A stretch of 64,000 bases of DNA from HdN1 sp964473645 (GTDB taxonomy: Bacteria; Pseudomonadota; Gammaproteobacteria; Pseudomonadales; Ketobacteraceae), in contig CAYYPW010000028.1 of assembly GCA_964473645.1 (NCBI GenBank), positions 1 to 64,000 on the forward strand. The letters run 5' to 3'. Position numbers and translations under genes: made by a program. Under the pieces are notes generated by a model. The model saw only the letters and a list, made by a program, of their open reading frames with translations, was not told the DNA's origin and searched no databases. The stretch's first letter is position 1, and each line of letters opens with the position of its first letter. Shown one piece after another: positions 8,120-16,362 of the stretch.

Positions 8120-9040
8120 TTATTGACATGCCGGGGCCACACGCCCATCCGATCCCGTATAAACATAAGCATCTGACACATACTTACCTGTACCGATTCT
8201 GTCCCACACATTGGTTGTACCATAGGTGCCAGAAATTGTTTGCCCGGTGGTCTGGCAATAAATAGTCACCTTGGCACCGTCGGCAACGGTATCAACCACG
8301 GCATAAGAAGTGCTTGGGCCTGAGCGCACGTTCAGCGACGAACCGCTGGTATTGACAGTGCCGGTGGCATACGACGGTGTCGTCACTTCACTGATATTAT
8401 TGCGACGAATCGGGCGATAGCTGTTCAGTTGTGACCAGCTCCATTCGCGGGAACGCGCGTTCCAGGGAGTTTGTTCCATCGACATGACGCCGCCAGACAC
8501 GTATTTTTTGAACAGAATGATGTGATTACTGCTGGCGTTGAGAGCATCCCCCAGCTTAAGGCTGACGTTAGGGCCACTACCAACGGCGCCCAGGCTCGAC
8601 ACATAACCGCCGCTGTTGCTCGCGTCATTTTCAAACGTCCAGGTCGTGTAACGTGAAGGCAGTTTCCACGCCATGCTGGCAAACCCCGAGCAATCATTGC
8701 CGAATCCGGTGGTGCCGCCCGCTGTGTTGTTGACAGCATTCAGAAATTCACTCCAGCTCTCTTGCGGATTATTTTGGCTGTAGGCGGTGCCGGTGTAGGT
8801 GGTGCCTTTGTAAAAATAGCGATAAGTGCTGCCGTATCCGAAATTGTACATCGTGTTTTTCGGTGTCCAGGTGTTGACCATCATTTTGGTGGCGATCGAT
8901 TCCATGGTGCTGCGGGTTTCCGAGCCCCAGGTATCACCTGACCAGGCGTGTGACAACGCAGGAGTGATTGCCAATGCGAACAGGGCTGCAGGGGCGAGGG
9001 CTTTATGAGAGAGGACTTTTCGAGAGAACATTGTAATCAT
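8120..9040 (-). CDS. Secreted NlpC/CHAP-like cysteine peptidase with C-terminal SH3b domain
   Basis: The 306-residue protein has a clear Sec signal peptide (residues 1-32, ending PALSHA). A central domain has a candidate catalytic cysteine in FGNDCSGFASMAW (Cys117) and a histidine in SNHIILF (His173), the arrangement of NlpC/P60 or CHAP amidase-type peptidases. Residues 226-306 are a bacterial SH3 domain: SLNVRSGPSTSYAVV, then VTIYCQTTGQTISGTYGTT, then YVSDAYVYTG. That SH3 sequence closely resembles those of secreted actinobacterial proteins. A peptidoglycan target is likely but inferred. ATG 9040 is chosen because AGGA lies 8 nt upstream and the signal peptide begins there. The gene follows the STN-propeller gene by 76 bp. 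Confidence 0.78.
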   Translation of the reverse strand: MITMFSRKVLSHKALAPAALFALAITPALSHAWSGDTWGSETRSTMESIATKMMVNTWTPKNTMYNFGYGSTYRYFYKGTTYTGTAYSQNNPQESWSEFLNAVNNTAGGTTGFGNDCSGFASMAWKLPSRYTTWTFENDASNSGGYVSSLGAVGSGPNVSLKLGDALNASSNHIILFKKYVSGGVMSMEQTPWNARSREWSWSQLNSYRPIRRNNISEVTTPSYATGTVNTSGSSLNVRSGPSTSYAVVDTVADGAKVTIYCQTTGQTISGTYGTTNVWDRIGTGKYVSDAYVYTGSDGRVAPACQ

Positions 9041-9116
9041 GAGCAGGTTCCTTTCTTGTTGTTTTACTACACGCAAATTGTCGGAGTAACAATCAAAGCG
9101 ATTTTTTGATATCGTT

Positions 9117-10352
9117 CTAAAATTCGTAAGTGGTGAAACTGACCGCATCGGTGCCTGGCATCATCTGGTGGATTTTGCCACTGCTATCAGCCGTTACTGT
9201 CTTGATCGACCAGAACGAATAATCACTGCCAGGAAGCGTCAAACTACCCAGGTAAGCGCCACTGGCGCTGAATTTGGAAACGTCGACACGCAATGCCTCG
9301 TCATGAAGACTCTCTGATTTAGCGTAGAAATTACCTTGCATGTCTTCGCCAATAAATTCGATGGACACTAGATTGCCCAATGGCAACGAAAGATTTCCCA
9401 GCGACAGGCCCTGATTGACAATATTGATCGAGGCGACGCGTTGGTCGCGATCGAGTGTGGCGATGTAGCGTTTTCCGCTTAGGCCGACTATGCCTTCCTC
9501 AACGCCATCGACGCCATTGTCGGCGAGCTTGTTGGTGTTGGGTACCCACTTGCCATCCACGCGTTTTCCCAGCGCGAAATCTGCGCTGCCGTTCACGCGG
9601 GCGTAAAGCGTGTCGCCGACCATGTGCATGGGGCCGCGGCTTTGCCAACGGGATTCGTCTATGGCAAATTCGCCGCTCAGGGTTCCGTTCGCAGCGTAGT
9701 GGTAGAGCGTGCCGCTAACGTCGTAAACGTACAGATTTCCTTGTTCGTCGACCGTTATGTCTTCGGGGGCATCGCCTTTGAGCGCGATGGTGTTCAACCA
9801 ATTACCGTTAGCGTCAAATACCTGAATGCGACCATTGGCGGTGTCGCAAATATAACGCTTTCCATCCGGTGCGACGAAAAAGGAGGCGGGGCCAATCTGG
9901 GCGCCTTCCCCTTCACGAATGGCACCTAGCTGTTGCTTGCCGGTACCGTAAGGAATTTTCATCGACTTAATCGAACTGCTAGGTGCCAGGGATTTGTTGC
10001 CGATGCTCACTTCTGTGAGCCTGGTATTGCCATTGGCCTGGCGCATGAACGAGAACACGTAATTGTCGCGTAAAATGCGCTTTAAGCCTTGTTCAAGAGG
10101 GAGGTTGGAAAATTGCTGGGTGACGAGGCGATGCTGTGACTCGCTTTCATGAAATGTGATTTTGATACCGGATTGCAAGGCGATTTCTGTCATCACAGTT
10201 TGCAGGGGGGCCTCTTTGGCATCGACGGTCAAGGTGTCTTGGTTCACGTGCACACTGAGGGGCGTGCTGAATGCAGCGACGGGGGCAGTCGATAGCAGTA
10301 ATGCAAGAGCCAATGCCATAGGCGGCAAGCGTGATGTTTTTGTTTTTTTCAT
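9117..10352 (-). CDS. Secreted protein with STN domain and NHL-like beta-propeller
   Basis: The 411-residue protein starts with a signal peptide (ALALALLLSTAPVAAFS). Residues about 39-101 form an STN (secretin/TonB N-terminal short) domain: LTVDAKEAPLQTVM, ITFHESESQ, LEQGLKRILRDNYVF. From about residue 139 there is an NHL/SMP-type propeller (FFVAPDGKRYICDTANGRIQ, ITVDEQGNLYVYDVSG). STN domains normally sit at the front of secretins or TonB receptors, so joining one to a soluble propeller is uncommon. AGGA lies 6 nt before ATG 10352. It is probably the first gene of an operon with the peptidase-SH3b gene. Its role is unknown; a periplasmic scaffold or ligand sensor is possible. Confidence 0.72.
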   Translation of the reverse strand: MKKTKTSRLPPMALALALLLSTAPVAAFSTPLSVHVNQDTLTVDAKEAPLQTVMTEIALQSGIKITFHESESQHRLVTQQFSNLPLEQGLKRILRDNYVFSFMRQANGNTRLTEVSIGNKSLAPSSSIKSMKIPYGTGKQQLGAIREGEGAQIGPASFFVAPDGKRYICDTANGRIQVFDANGNWLNTIALKGDAPEDITVDEQGNLYVYDVSGTLYHYAANGTLSGEFAIDESRWQSRGPMHMVGDTLYARVNGSADFALGKRVDGKWVPNTNKLADNGVDGVEEGIVGLSGKRYIATLDRDQRVASINIVNQGLSLGNLSLPLGNLVSIEFIGEDMQGNFYAKSESLHDEALRVDVSKFSASGAYLGSLTLPGSDYSFWSIKTVTADSSGKIHQMMPGTDAVSFTTYEF

Positions 10353-10944
10353 TGTCAATCCTGATGCAAAGCGCTCAATGACATTTTTCTTCCCCTGGGA
10401 TGTGCAAGGCTTTTCCCCAGGGCTGGGCACGGGTCTTTCCCAAGGCGGTGCAAGGCTATTTCCAGAGCAGGGCAGAGTTCTTCCTGGGGCTGGGCGTGGC
10501 CAAATTTTACCTGTTGCGTTTGGTGCAAGCGTAACGCACTACGACTCAGCAGGTATTGACTGCGTGAACGCCAGTCAATTTCGCGCACAGTACAGCCTTT
10601 CTGTCTATAGCCCAGAATTATGATCAATCCCAGAAGCTCCTGCATGAGGGCGGACGTAACGCATAGCCTATGTTAAAAGCACGATCGAGCAGATGATGGA
10701 TTCGGCGGATAGGGAATGGAAATGATCTCATGAAAAGCCCCACGCATCATTGGTTTTGTTATCGGTATTTTCTGCGGCGCGACATTCGGCCTTGAATTTA
10801 TCGCGCAGGCTCGACGGGGGCTTGTAAGTTTTCTGTTAACTTTTGTACACGTTTTTTCAAATATTTTGTACGGTTGTGCAAGAAAATGATCGTCGCCACA
10901 AACCTGCTAGGCTTTTATGTATCGCCACTTCTGTGAGCCAAGTA
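10353..10944. promoter_or_regulatory. Divergent intergenic region with tandem-repeat leader
   Basis: This 592-bp gap separates the STN-propeller gene (reverse strand) from the AraC regulator (forward). Its left part carries the tandem repeats listed separately. The right part, 10640-10944, is AT-richer and presumably holds the AraC promoter. Only very short ORFs with no family likeness are present. Confidence 0.5.
10392..10508. repeat. Five imperfect 21-26-nt tandem repeats
   Basis: Units begin at 10392, 10415, 10439, 10462 and 10483, with lengths of about 23, 24, 23, 21 and 26 nt. Read on the forward strand each has the form CC, a G-rich middle, GGGCA-like, then a terminal TTT, for example CCCAAGGCGGTGCAAGGCT plus ATTT. 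Units one and three share GTGCAAGGCT. There are no spacers, so this is not a CRISPR. The array lies 40-156 nt upstream of the STN-propeller gene and within its likely 5' leader or promoter. Confidence 0.72.
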
Positions 10945-11736
10945 ATGAGTGTTTTGCCTGATGCCGCCATGTTGTTGTATTTGTGGAAAAATAGAACCAT
11001 CTATCTCGGTCATCCTCCGGAAGATCCCGCCTTTACCGCGGCTGCCAGCAGTTTGTTTGCAGGGTTGGACGGCGACCTCACCGTGGACGTTGCCGGCACA
11101 GAGGTGAATGCGCCGCTGGTGTTAATCCCGGTCGGTGTGCAAGCAACGGTGCTCTCGCATGGTGGAAAAATTGGCGTGGCCTATCTTGATCCTTATGGGA
11201 ATGACCATCGGTGTCTGCTGCAAAGTGCGGAGCCGCATTCTAGTGGTGTATTTCTATGGCCCTCGTCACGATCTGATTTTATTGAATTATTCAAGAAAGC
11301 CTATGTTGAACAGTCAGCGCCCGAGCAATTGATCGAGGCGTTTGATGCGCACCTTAAGCAAGGCGTTAAAGAGATTGCGCCTGCAGATGCCCGTATCATT
11401 AATGCTGTCGATCTGGTGCGGGCGTTTCCTGATCAGTATGAGAATAACAAACTGCTCGCTGAGGCCGTCGGGCTGACACAGGATCAGTTGCGCTTTTTAT
11501 TCGCGAAAGTCACAGGACTTTCGGTACGCCGTTATCGCCTGTGGAACCGTCTATTTCTTACGGCCCTCTACATGAAAGGGGGCCATTCACTCACGGATGC
11601 TGCGCTCGCCGCAGGGTTTTCGGACTCAGCCCACTTTGCCCATGTCTTCAAGGAGATGGTGGGTGTGAAACCCTCTGGCGTATTAAAGGCAATGCACCGG
11701 ATTCGTATTATCGTCGGGACAGATGCTGGCAGTTGA
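10945..11736 (+). CDS. AraC-family transcriptional regulator
   Basis: The 263-residue product has a C-terminal AraC/XylS DNA-binding domain: LLAEAVGLTQDQLRFLFAKV (first helix-turn-helix) and LTDAALAAGFSDSAHFAHVF (second, with the conserved AGFSDSAHF), followed by GVKPSG. The N-terminal 160 residues (MLLYLWKNRTIYLG, VLIPVGVQATVLSH) look like an uncharacterised cupin-like sensor. ATG 10945 is taken as the start; the frame runs back to a TTG at 10843 without family resemblance. The gene lies directly upstream of, and in the same orientation as, the FadL-type porin gene, whose promoter holds two palindromes. Regulation of that neighbour is plausible but inferred. Confidence 0.85.
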   Translation: MSVLPDAAMLLYLWKNRTIYLGHPPEDPAFTAAASSLFAGLDGDLTVDVAGTEVNAPLVLIPVGVQATVLSHGGKIGVAYLDPYGNDHRCLLQSAEPHSSGVFLWPSSRSDFIELFKKAYVEQSAPEQLIEAFDAHLKQGVKEIAPADARIINAVDLVRAFPDQYENNKLLAEAVGLTQDQLRFLFAKVTGLSVRRYRLWNRLFLTALYMKGGHSLTDAALAAGFSDSAHFAHVFKEMVGVKPSGVLKAMHRIRIIVGTDAGS

Positions 11737-11868
11737 TAATGTTTCTCACTATTTACCGGCTATGCCGCCCTTCGACTTGTGCTTGTCCTCTCTGGACGTG
11801 CCCTAATCCTCTACCTCTCGGTAAAAACTTCAAAACTGTAAACTGAACGACAGTCTCATGTTCTCTGT

Positions 11869-11908
11869 GGCACTATAGTGCCGAGATGGGGGGTGGCTTT
11901 GATCAAAG
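11869..11908. promoter_or_regulatory. Two perfect palindromes upstream of the FadL-family gene
   Basis: GGCACTATAGTGCC (11869-11882) and CTTTGATCAAAG (11897-11908) are both perfect palindromes, centred 27 bp apart and ending 79 nt before the porin start. They look like operator sites. The first may be recognised by a dimeric repressor; the second resembles sites bound by regulators that recognise TTGAT/ATCAA half sites. The binding proteins are unknown. Confidence 0.5.
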
Positions 11909-11987
11909 GCCTTATTCCCCTATAAAAACAATAACAATCCGGGGGCAGGTGGGGCGCAAGTGTTGTCGTCGCGCCTGAAAGGGCAGT

Positions 11988-13619
11988 ATGAAACTACATC
12001 GCTATTCCATTCAGCATCACGTGTGGTTGGGGGCGCTTGTCGCAGGTTCGACTTTCAGTGTTGGCGCCCATGCGCAGCTGACACACAACATTACGCTGGG
12101 TAACCCCAAGGCACTGGCCCTTGCTAACGCCGTTACTGCAGACCCGCCGGGAATCGATTCAATTCATTTCAATCCAGCCGGGCTCGCCAAGATCGAAGGG
12201 CGCGAACGTTCATTCAAAGTCATTTTGGCCCATATGACGCTGGAGAGTGATATCGGGCACCAGCACACCGAAGCCCTGGAACAAGCCTTTGAAGATACTT
12301 ACTGTTCAGCCAGTCGCGATTGTTTTGTAGGCGACCCGGTTGCCAATACTCATTCCGAAACCTCTGATCCATTGGTGATGTTGCCGGGTTCAGGGGTGCA
12401 GAGTGTGCCTGCCATGATCGTGCCGTTTGGTGGTATAGCAGTAGAAAGCCCGGATTACGGCTGGGTGTTCGCAACGGCTATTTATTCTCCCGAAGCCATT
12501 GGTTATGAGCGCGACGAAAATGATCCTGCGGCATTCCAGGGTTATAAAGTGTCGACGACGCGTCTGACTTATTTTTCGCCCTCTATTGGTGTTGAAGTCA
12601 GTGAAGGATTGATGCTGGGGGCGAGCATTGGCTTTTCCTGGCAGGGCGTGGGCGTGCATACCAAATTTCGTGCGCCTGAACAGACGCTGCAATTTGTGGC
12701 CGGCACCTTTAGTCAGGAGGCGATACAGAATGTGCTGGATCTGTCGCTACTTGGCCCGTATGACAATGTGGGTAACGTGCAGCTTGAGCTGGAAAACCCC
12801 TTGTCACTGACATTCAATTTGGGGGTGTTGTGGGAGCCGACGCCCTGGCTGGCATTGGGTGCGGTGTACCAAAGTGAGGGCAAATCTGAACTGGAAGGCG
12901 ATTACCGCATGGATAACACGCCTGAATTTCACGAAACTACGCAAGGTATCGTCGATAACGCGCTGCTTAGTGGCTTGATCACGGCGCTGACCCAAACGTC
13001 GTTGAATAATCAGTTGGTAGAAAAAGGCACAGTAAAAATGGATTTTACCACGCCGCAATCGTTCGCCTTTGGTACTTCAATGAAGATAACGCCGTCCTTT
13101 AAGGTCAACTTCGATCTCAAATGGATTGACTACAGTGTATGGGATTCACTCGATTTCAAATTTAGTCAGCCCGTGGATTTTTTAACCATAGGTTCTGCCA
13201 TCGAAACGCTGGCTGGCGAGGATGATTCTGATCCCAACGAGTTGCGCATGCCGCGTAATTATGAGGATGCCTGGAACTATGCCATCGGGTTCGAGCATCA
13301 ATATGATGACAATCTTGTGTTACGCGCCGGTTATGAGCCGCGTAAAAGTTCGATCCCTGACGAGAGTATCGATCTGTTGGTACCTCTGGGTGAGGCGGAT
13401 TTATACTCTATAGGGTTTGGCTATAACCTCGATCGATACTCACGTGTCGATATGGCATTTGGCTATCTATACTCCAGTTTTGATATCGATTCTGGGGTTT
13501 CGAAAAACGCCAACGGCACGAAAGCAGGTGATGTTGTCTACAATCCCTATGCCTATCTTGATCTGTCGGGTACCACAACCGCTTATATCGTTGCGCTTTC
13601 TTATGATGAGCGCTTTTAA
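11988..13619 (+). CDS. FadL/OmpP1/TodX-family outer-membrane transporter
   Basis: The 543-residue product is a long-chain fatty acid or hydrophobic-compound channel of the outer membrane. After a signal peptide (about 30 residues, ending VGAHAQ) comes the family hallmark: ALALANAVTADPPGIDS and HFNPAGLAKI. The body contains many amphipathic strands, including repeated phrases such as LMLGASIGFSWQGVGV and LALGAVYQSEG, and the chain ends with an aromatic residue (LSYDERF), as is usual for beta-barrels. It is longer than E. coli FadL (about 420 mature residues), mainly because of the loops around residues 85-130 and 310-420. A hairpin terminator follows immediately. The substrate is unknown; lipids or alkanes are typical. 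Confidence 0.85.
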   Translation: MKLHRYSIQHHVWLGALVAGSTFSVGAHAQLTHNITLGNPKALALANAVTADPPGIDSIHFNPAGLAKIEGRERSFKVILAHMTLESDIGHQHTEALEQAFEDTYCSASRDCFVGDPVANTHSETSDPLVMLPGSGVQSVPAMIVPFGGIAVESPDYGWVFATAIYSPEAIGYERDENDPAAFQGYKVSTTRLTYFSPSIGVEVSEGLMLGASIGFSWQGVGVHTKFRAPEQTLQFVAGTFSQEAIQNVLDLSLLGPYDNVGNVQLELENPLSLTFNLGVLWEPTPWLALGAVYQSEGKSELEGDYRMDNTPEFHETTQGIVDNALLSGLITALTQTSLNNQLVEKGTVKMDFTTPQSFAFGTSMKITPSFKVNFDLKWIDYSVWDSLDFKFSQPVDFLTIGSAIETLAGEDDSDPNELRMPRNYEDAWNYAIGFEHQYDDNLVLRAGYEPRKSSIPDESIDLLVPLGEADLYSIGFGYNLDRYSRVDMAFGYLYSSFDIDSGVSKNANGTKAGDVVYNPYAYLDLSGTTTAYIVALSYDERF

Positions 13620-13627
13620 GAGATAAA

Positions 13628-13669
13628 TTTTGCACGATACAACAATGGTTGGTTGCATCGTGCAAAAAA
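13628..13669 (+). terminator. Terminator after the FadL-family gene
   Basis: TTTTGCACGAT (13628-13638) is the exact reverse complement of ATCGTGCAAAA (13657-13667), and the stem extends by four more pairs (CAAC/GTTG) after one mismatch. It lies 9 nt after the stop codon. The A/T-flanked symmetric stem could work in either direction. Confidence 0.75.
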
Positions 13670-13982
13670 TATCATGCATTCCATGGCGCGCCGCCTGTGC
13701 GCCTCTAAACCATTCGCTTTCGCTCGAAAAGCGAGTTTTAGTGCAGTAAATAAACTCAGTTAATATGAAATCCGCTTTTATATTACACAGTTTTTACTGT
13801 TGCTGATCTTGTCCGTTCGTTTCCGCACAGACCCACCGCCTCGCAGCGCACAATATTTACATCGGAGGAGCTTGGTTGCGAGTGCTGCCCGCCACCCCAT
13901 ACCGTTCGGTATCACACTGATGTCCGCAACAGAGCTCCTCACCATCACACCTTGAAGAAACTATCGGATACAAGAGTATTCA
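13670..13982 (+). promoter_or_regulatory. Leader of the c-di-GMP gene with long imperfect hairpin
   Basis: No gene is visible here. An imperfect inverted repeat joins GAGGAGCTTGGTTGCG (13865-13880) and CGCAACAGAGCTCCTC (13925-13940), matching at 14 of 16 positions, with a smaller hairpin TACCG-TT-CGGTA inside. The structure ends 42 nt before the start of the REC-PAS-GGDEF-EAL gene. I did not find the conserved core of a GEMM c-di-GMP riboswitch. An AT-rich stretch around 13740-13800 probably contains the promoter. Confidence 0.5.
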
Positions 13983-16109
13983 ATGATTGAGCGCACCATC
14001 CATCAGCGGGTAACGACAGTGCTTCTGGTCGAATTTGATCAAGCAGATGCTGATCGCATCATGACCGCACTAGCGTCCTCAGATACCTACCCATTTAGTA
14101 TTAATTGGGTAACTCGGTTGGACGCTGCACTTGAAGCGGTTGAAAGCCAGGCCTATGACATTATATTGCTCGATTTGGTGTTGCCTGACAGTCAGGGCCT
14201 TGATGGGTTTGATCAAATGGTCAAAGCGGCACCTAACTCGCTGATTCTGGTATTAAGTGCTTCCACCAATGACGAGTTGGCAATCCAAGCGTTACAACGC
14301 GGCGCGCAGGAAACCGTTCCCAAACCCCATGTGGATTCGCATTGGCTGCCACGCGCGCTGCACTATGTGGTTGAACAAAAGAACACCGAGCGTCATTTGC
14401 GCATAACAGAGGAGGCGCTATTCGAGGAGAAGGAGCGCGCCCAAGTGACACTTAATTCGATTGGGGATGCGGTGCTAACGACAGATCTGAACGGCAAGGT
14501 CACTTACCTCAATCTGGTGGCAGAAAAAATGACAGGCTGGACGCTGGAAGAGGCAATGGGGCACACGCTGTCGACAGTCTTTAATATCATTGATGGTAAG
14601 ACGCGTAATCCGTCACCGAGCCCAGCAGAGCGCGCCATTGCACAAAATAAGGTCGTTGACTTATCAGCGGATTGTATCCTGGTACGTCGTGATGGCAGCG
14701 AGTCTGACATCGAGGATTCGTCTGCGCCAATACACAATCGTCGTGGTGATGTGATCGGTGCAGTGCTCGTGTTTCATGATGTGAGTGAATCGCGTGCGAT
14801 GGCGCTGAAGATGTCTTACTTGGCCCAACATGATTTTTTGACGGGATTACCTAATCGGTTGCTTTTGACGGAACGCTTGTCTCGTGCCATGGGAATGGGG
14901 CGTCGGCATGGCAAGCAAGTGGCACTACTTTTTATTGACCTCGATTATTTTAAACATATTAACGATTCGTTAGGGCACTCGCTGGGCGATCAGCTATTGA
15001 AATCGGTGGCGCAGCGCCTGGTGTCGAGTGTGCGCGTCACGGATACGGTGTGTCGACAAGGCGGCGACGAATTCGTGATTCTCCTATCCGAGATCGAGAG
15101 ACCTCAAGATGTCGTGCAAGTGGTCGAAAAGTTGCTGGCGGCCTTTATTAATCCACATCACATTGCCGGGCATGAATTGCATGTCACTTTGAGTATCGGC
15201 GTGGCGATCTACCCTAATGACGGCACCCAGGTGGACACCATCTTGCAAAATGCCGATACCGCCATGTATCACGCCAAGGCCAGGGGGCGGAACAACTGCC
15301 AGTTTTTCAATGTCGCCATGAACACGCGCGCCGTGCAACGGCTCTTGATCGAAAACAGCTTGCGTCGTGCACTCAGGTGTCAAGAATTTGTACTGCACTA
15401 TCAACCCAAGGTGAATCTTGAGAGCGGAACGATGACCGGCGCGGAAGCCCTCATTCGCTGGCAAGATCCAGATATTGGGCTTATTTATCCGGCAGAGTTT
15501 GTGCCCATTGCTGAAGAATGCGGTCTTATTGTACCGATTGGCCTTTGGGTGTTGGGGGAGGTGTGCCGACAATTGCAGGTTTGGGAATCCGAAGGATTGC
15601 GTAATGTTCCGGTCGCCGTCAACGTCTCTGCCGTGGAGTTCAGGCACAAGAATTTTTTACCCATGTTAGAAAACCTGTTGGAAAAGACCGGATTGTCTCC
15701 GCAATTGCTTGAGCTGGAGTTAACTGAACGCATTGTCATGCACGATGCCGAAATGTCAGCTTCTGTGCTGCATGCAATTAAATCCATGGGGATTCAACTG
15801 GCTATAGACGATTTTGGCACGGGCTATTCCAGTCTGAGCTATTTGAAGCGTTTTCCGATCGATACACTCAAAATTGACCAATCTTTCGTGCGCGATATCA
15901 CGCGGGACAGCAGTGATGCCACCATCGTCAGTGCGGTCATCGGCATGGGACGAAATCTCAATCAACGCGTGGTGGCAGAAGGCGTGGAAACCTTTGAGCA
16001 ACTGGATTTTCTGAAAGCCCACCATTGTGAAGAAGGGCAAGGGTATCAGTTCAGTCGTCCGTTGGTGGCGGACGAATTCGCGCAATTACTGGTCGCAGAA
16101 GGAACCTAG
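13983..16109 (+). CDS. Response regulator with PAS, GGDEF and EAL domains (c-di-GMP turnover)
   Basis: The 708-residue cytoplasmic protein has, in order, a receiver domain (residues 10-130, phospho-acceptor in DIILLDLVLPD, Asp64), a PAS domain (about 150-280), GGDEF (about 285-440) and EAL (about 455-700). The GGDEF signature RQGGDEF is intact, with an inhibitory RxxD site (RVTD) five residues upstream. The EAL side retains GAEALIRW, DDFGTGYSS, KIDQSFV and EGVET. Both synthesis and hydrolysis of c-di-GMP are therefore possible, switched by phosphorylation from an unlinked kinase. AAGAG lies 6 nt before the ATG. It heads the signalling block that continues with the PAS and CheB-CheR genes. Confidence 0.93.
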   Translation: MIERTIHQRVTTVLLVEFDQADADRIMTALASSDTYPFSINWVTRLDAALEAVESQAYDIILLDLVLPDSQGLDGFDQMVKAAPNSLILVLSASTNDELAIQALQRGAQETVPKPHVDSHWLPRALHYVVEQKNTERHLRITEEALFEEKERAQVTLNSIGDAVLTTDLNGKVTYLNLVAEKMTGWTLEEAMGHTLSTVFNIIDGKTRNPSPSPAERAIAQNKVVDLSADCILVRRDGSESDIEDSSAPIHNRRGDVIGAVLVFHDVSESRAMALKMSYLAQHDFLTGLPNRLLLTERLSRAMGMGRRHGKQVALLFIDLDYFKHINDSLGHSLGDQLLKSVAQRLVSSVRVTDTVCRQGGDEFVILLSEIERPQDVVQVVEKLLAAFINPHHIAGHELHVTLSIGVAIYPNDGTQVDTILQNADTAMYHAKARGRNNCQFFNVAMNTRAVQRLLIENSLRRALRCQEFVLHYQPKVNLESGTMTGAEALIRWQDPDIGLIYPAEFVPIAEECGLIVPIGLWVLGEVCRQLQVWESEGLRNVPVAVNVSAVEFRHKNFLPMLENLLEKTGLSPQLLELELTERIVMHDAEMSASVLHAIKSMGIQLAIDDFGTGYSSLSYLKRFPIDTLKIDQSFVRDITRDSSDATIVSAVIGMGRNLNQRVVAEGVETFEQLDFLKAHHCEEGQGYQFSRPLVADEFAQLLVAEGT

Positions 16110-16185
16110 TTTTCGCTCATGTATGGCATAACATAAGTCTTAGGGACGCATAGCGATGTCGTATCTTTGTCAGGAACCCAGCGTA

Positions 16186-16362
16186 ATGAGTAAGGTTTGC
16201 CAATATTTGGCTTCACTTATCGTTGCCGTTGTGTTTGTATCCATGGTTAATTGCGCATCAACGCCGCATAAAAAGAGCGTGGATAAGGTCAAGGCTGTGA
16301 GTTCGATCGAAAACAATACACATATCATGCAGAGAGAACAGAATGTCGTATTTACCCACTGA
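16186..16362 (+). CDS. Small putative lipoprotein
   Basis: This 58-residue ORF begins MSKVCQYLASLIVAVVFVSM and then VNCAS, a hydrophobic signal peptide ending in a lipobox-like VNC; Asn at -1 is unusual. About 35 polar residues follow. AGGA lies 10 nt before ATG 16186. An in-frame ATG at 16156 also has AGGGA upstream but would give an overlong n-region. It overlaps the next gene by 20 nt, which suggests coupling. No family is recognised and expression is unproven. Confidence 0.45.
   Translation: MSKVCQYLASLIVAVVFVSMVNCASTPHKKSVDKVKAVSSIENNTHIMQREQNVVFTH

Noticed and set aside
10392..10508. CRISPR-like array
   Set aside because: Units are head-to-tail without spacers and are imperfect; no cas gene is present.
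16136..16155. GGGACGCATAGCG resembles the core of a GEMM-I c-di-GMP riboswitch
   Set aside because: The other conserved parts (the GNRA loop stem and the tetraloop receptor with CCTAA-like core) are missing, and the match is short.
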